Assembly (NCBI GenBank): GCA_903861055.1
Contig: CAIOSU010000264.1
Location: 1-6,718, forward strand
Length of the DNA stretch: 6,718 bases
Origin: an uncultured bacterium
Lineage (GTDB): Bacteria > Bacteroidota > Bacteroidia > Chitinophagales > CAIOSU01
Reading direction: 5' to 3'
The translations under genes were made by a program, and so were the position numbers. The notes under the pieces were generated by a model. That model was given only the letters and a program-made list of their open reading frames with translations. It ran no database searches and was not told where the DNA came from. Shown here piece by piece: positions 5,112 to 6,718 of this stretch. Position 1 is the first letter of the stretch. Every line of letters starts with the position of its first letter.

Positions 5112-6029
5112 ATGAGAACTCCTGCGCTGATACTATTAACCTTATGTATCCTGCTTTGGATGGGGTGCACCAACGAGGCTAAGAAAACCACTACCACCGG
5201 CGGTAAAATATATATAGTAACCACCACGGGTATGCTAGCCGATGCCGTGCAACACGCGGCGGGCGAATATGCCACCGTAGAAGCCTTGATGGGCCCAGGC
5301 GTTGACCCGCACCTTTACAAAGCCACCGGAAGCGACCTAAGCAAACTGAACAAAGCTGACCTGATATTTTACAATGGCCTGCACCTTGAAGGCAAGATGA
5401 CCGAGGTAATGGCCAAGCTTGGGCAAAAGAAACCAGTAATAGCATTGGGCGATAAACTTCCGCCCGAAAGGCTTATAAACCATGGAGCTGCACACGACCC
5501 ACATATTTGGTTTGATGTATCATTATGGGCCGAAATTTTGCCTTTGATAACAGATGAACTAGTAGCGTATGATGATGCACATGGTCAAGCATATGCCGAA
5601 AACTCCATCAAGTATCAAAAAGAACTATTAGAACTGGATACTTGGGTGAAGGAGCAACTGAACAACATACCCCCCAACCAACGTATATTGGTAACGGCGC
5701 ACGATGCTTTTGAGTATTTCGGCAAAGCTTATGGTATGGAAGTGCGTGGCCTGCAAGGTATATCAACCGTGAGCGAGTATGGCTTAAAAGACGTAACCGA
5801 TGTAGTGGATATGCTAGTGAGCCGTAAGATAAATGCCGTGTTTGTAGAAAGCTCGGTAAGCGATAAGGCTCTTAAAGCCGTGGTGCAAGGGGCCGCTGAC
5901 CAAGGGCACACCGTAAAAATTGGCGGTACGCTGTTTAGCGATGCCATGGGTGCGGCCGATAAACCAGAAGGTACCTATGTGGGCATGGTAAAGTATAACG
6001 TAACAACCATAGTGGAGGCCCTGAAATGA
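5112..6029 (+). CDS. Metal ABC transporter substrate-binding lipoprotein (ZnuA/MntA/TroA family, cluster A-I)
   Basis: The 305-residue protein captures a divalent transition metal and delivers it to the ABC permease. Residues 1-18 are a lipoprotein signal (MRTPALILLTLCILLWMG) with lipidation predicted at Cys19; the lipobox WMGC is off consensus, with Leu one place further out. The predicted metal ligands are His67 (GVDPHLY), His131 (DPHIWFD), His197 (TAHDAF) and Asp277 (LFSDAMG), the same H-H-H-D set described for TroA. Glu246 (FVESS) is also conserved in the family. The long His-rich loop of many zinc-specific ZnuA proteins is absent; only NHGAAHDPH at 123-131 is His-enriched. Mn, Zn and Fe all remain possible, and the partner ATPase leans towards the Mn/Fe (SitB/MntB) branch. 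The gene ends in an ATGA overlap with the ATPase gene, so the two are co-translated. The ATG at 5112 gives a proper signal peptide and fits the promoter. Confidence 0.92.
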   Translation: MRTPALILLTLCILLWMGCTNEAKKTTTTGGKIYIVTTTGMLADAVQHAAGEYATVEALMGPGVDPHLYKATGSDLSKLNKADLIFYNGLHLEGKMTEVMAKLGQKKPVIALGDKLPPERLINHGAAHDPHIWFDVSLWAEILPLITDELVAYDDAHGQAYAENSIKYQKELLELDTWVKEQLNNIPPNQRILVTAHDAFEYFGKAYGMEVRGLQGISTVSEYGLKDVTDVVDMLVSRKINAVFVESSVSDKALKAVVQGAADQGHTVKIGGTLFSDAMGAADKPEGTYVGMVKYNVTTIVEALK

Positions 6030-6718
6030 TTCAGCATGTAGATAACCCTATAATTGAGGTGCATGACCTGACCGTGAGCTACGACAAAAAGCCCGTGCTC
6101 TGGAACGTGGATTTCACGATACCCTCAGGAGTTTTAGTGGGCATAATAGGCCCAAACGGTGCGGGAAAATCGACGTTAATAAAGGCCGTGATGGGTTTGT
6201 TGCCATTGAGCAGCGGCTATACGGAGTTGTTTGGCCAAAAGCTGAACGATGTGCGCAAGCGCGTGAGTTATGTACCGCAGCGCGAAAGCGTGGATTGGGA
6301 TTTTCCAGCAAGCGTGATGGATATTGCCCTGATGGGTCGCTATGGACAGCTCGGCCTATTTAATCGCATCACTGCCGAAGACCGCTCTATTGCTCGCCAG
6401 GCATTAGAACAGGTGCACATGCTGGAGTTTGCCAATAGGCAAATCGGTCAACTTTCAGGTGGACAACAGCAACGGGTATTTTTGGCCCGTGCCCTTGCGC
6501 AACAAGCCGACCTATACTTTATGGACGAACCTTTTGCTGGCGTAGATGCTGCAACCGAGGGTGCCATAATTGAGCTGCTGAAAGAACTAAAATCGCAAGG
6601 CAAAACCATACTTGTGGTGCACCACGATTTGCAATCGGCTGCTGAGTATTTCGATTGGATAGTATTGCTAAATACCCGCTTGGTAGCATCCGGCCCAGTA
6701 AAAGAAGTACTCACCCCT
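6026..6718 (+). CDS. Metal ABC transporter ATP-binding protein (MntB/SitB/ZnuC-like), 3' end outside window
   Basis: The ATG at 6026-6028 overlaps the TGA of the binding-protein gene (ATGA), and the frame is open to the right edge: 231 residues, near the full 240-260 of the family. Motifs are in order: Walker A GPNGAGKST at 42-50, Q-loop Gln85 in YVPQRE, ABC signature LSGGQQQR at 143-150, Walker B LYFMDEP at 163-169, D-loop AGVDA at 171-175 and switch His200 in VVHHDL. The segment VPQRESVDWDFP...MGRYGQLG (83-110) is characteristic of the Mn/Fe/Zn chelate-free metal importers (MntB, SitB, TroB, PsaB), not of siderophore or cobalamin ATPases. It would power uptake on the cytoplasmic face, bound to a permease that should be encoded immediately to the right. 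Translational coupling should keep its level tied to that of the binding protein. Confidence 0.93.
   Translation, partial: MIQHVDNPIIEVHDLTVSYDKKPVLWNVDFTIPSGVLVGIIGPNGAGKSTLIKAVMGLLPLSSGYTELFGQKLNDVRKRVSYVPQRESVDWDFPASVMDIALMGRYGQLGLFNRITAEDRSIARQALEQVHMLEFANRQIGQLSGGQQQRVFLARALAQQADLYFMDEPFAGVDAATEGAIIELLKELKSQGKTILVVHHDLQSAAEYFDWIVLLNTRLVASGPVKEVLTP

Noticed and set aside
6448..6714. 88-codon open frame on the minus strand at the right edge
   Set aside because: It is antisense to the Walker B and signature region of the ABC ATPase, whose motifs fix the coding strand.

Overview
The window looks like chromosomal DNA from a member of the Bacteroidota (Flavobacteriia/Cytophagia/Chitinophagia-like). 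The evidence is a textbook Bacteroidota promoter (TTTG, 20-nt gap, TAATTTTG) in front of the metal-binding lipoprotein gene, no Shine-Dalgarno-type leaders that I can see, protein families with a typical Bacteroidota flavour, and gaps filled with short AT-rich repeats of the kind seen across Bacteroidota genomes. There are six protein genes, two of them cut by the window edges. I see no rRNA, tRNA, CRISPR array, phage gene or transposase.

Layout. (1) 1-308, plus strand: the 3' end of a small, probably membrane-anchored protein of unknown function. (2) 414-3081, minus strand: a VWA-domain protein (1987-3081) followed downstream by an AAA+ MoxR/ChlI-type ATPase (414-1886). This is a two-gene chaperone-like ATPase plus VWA system, often misnamed magnesium chelatase; its biological role is not established. 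(3) 3350-4849, plus strand: a sodium:solute symporter family permease of unknown substrate that appears to start at TTG. (4) 5112-6718, plus strand: the start of a transition-metal (Mn/Zn/Fe-type) ABC uptake operon. It holds a lipoprotein substrate-binding protein and a translationally coupled ATPase that runs off the right edge; the permease gene is expected just beyond. A TTTAG...CTAAA palindrome upstream of its promoter suggests metal-dependent repression by a DtxR/MntR-family regulator.

The most unusual aspect is the intergenic DNA. Each of the four true gene gaps carries a different short repeat or inverted repeat, and one family occurs twice, each time at the stop codon of one gene of the ATPase/VWA pair. 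The only gene junction without a repeat is the 4-bp ATGA overlap in the metal operon. No wholly new system is proven here. The AAA+/VWA pair, with its Asn-containing Walker B motif, is the best candidate for under-described biology.
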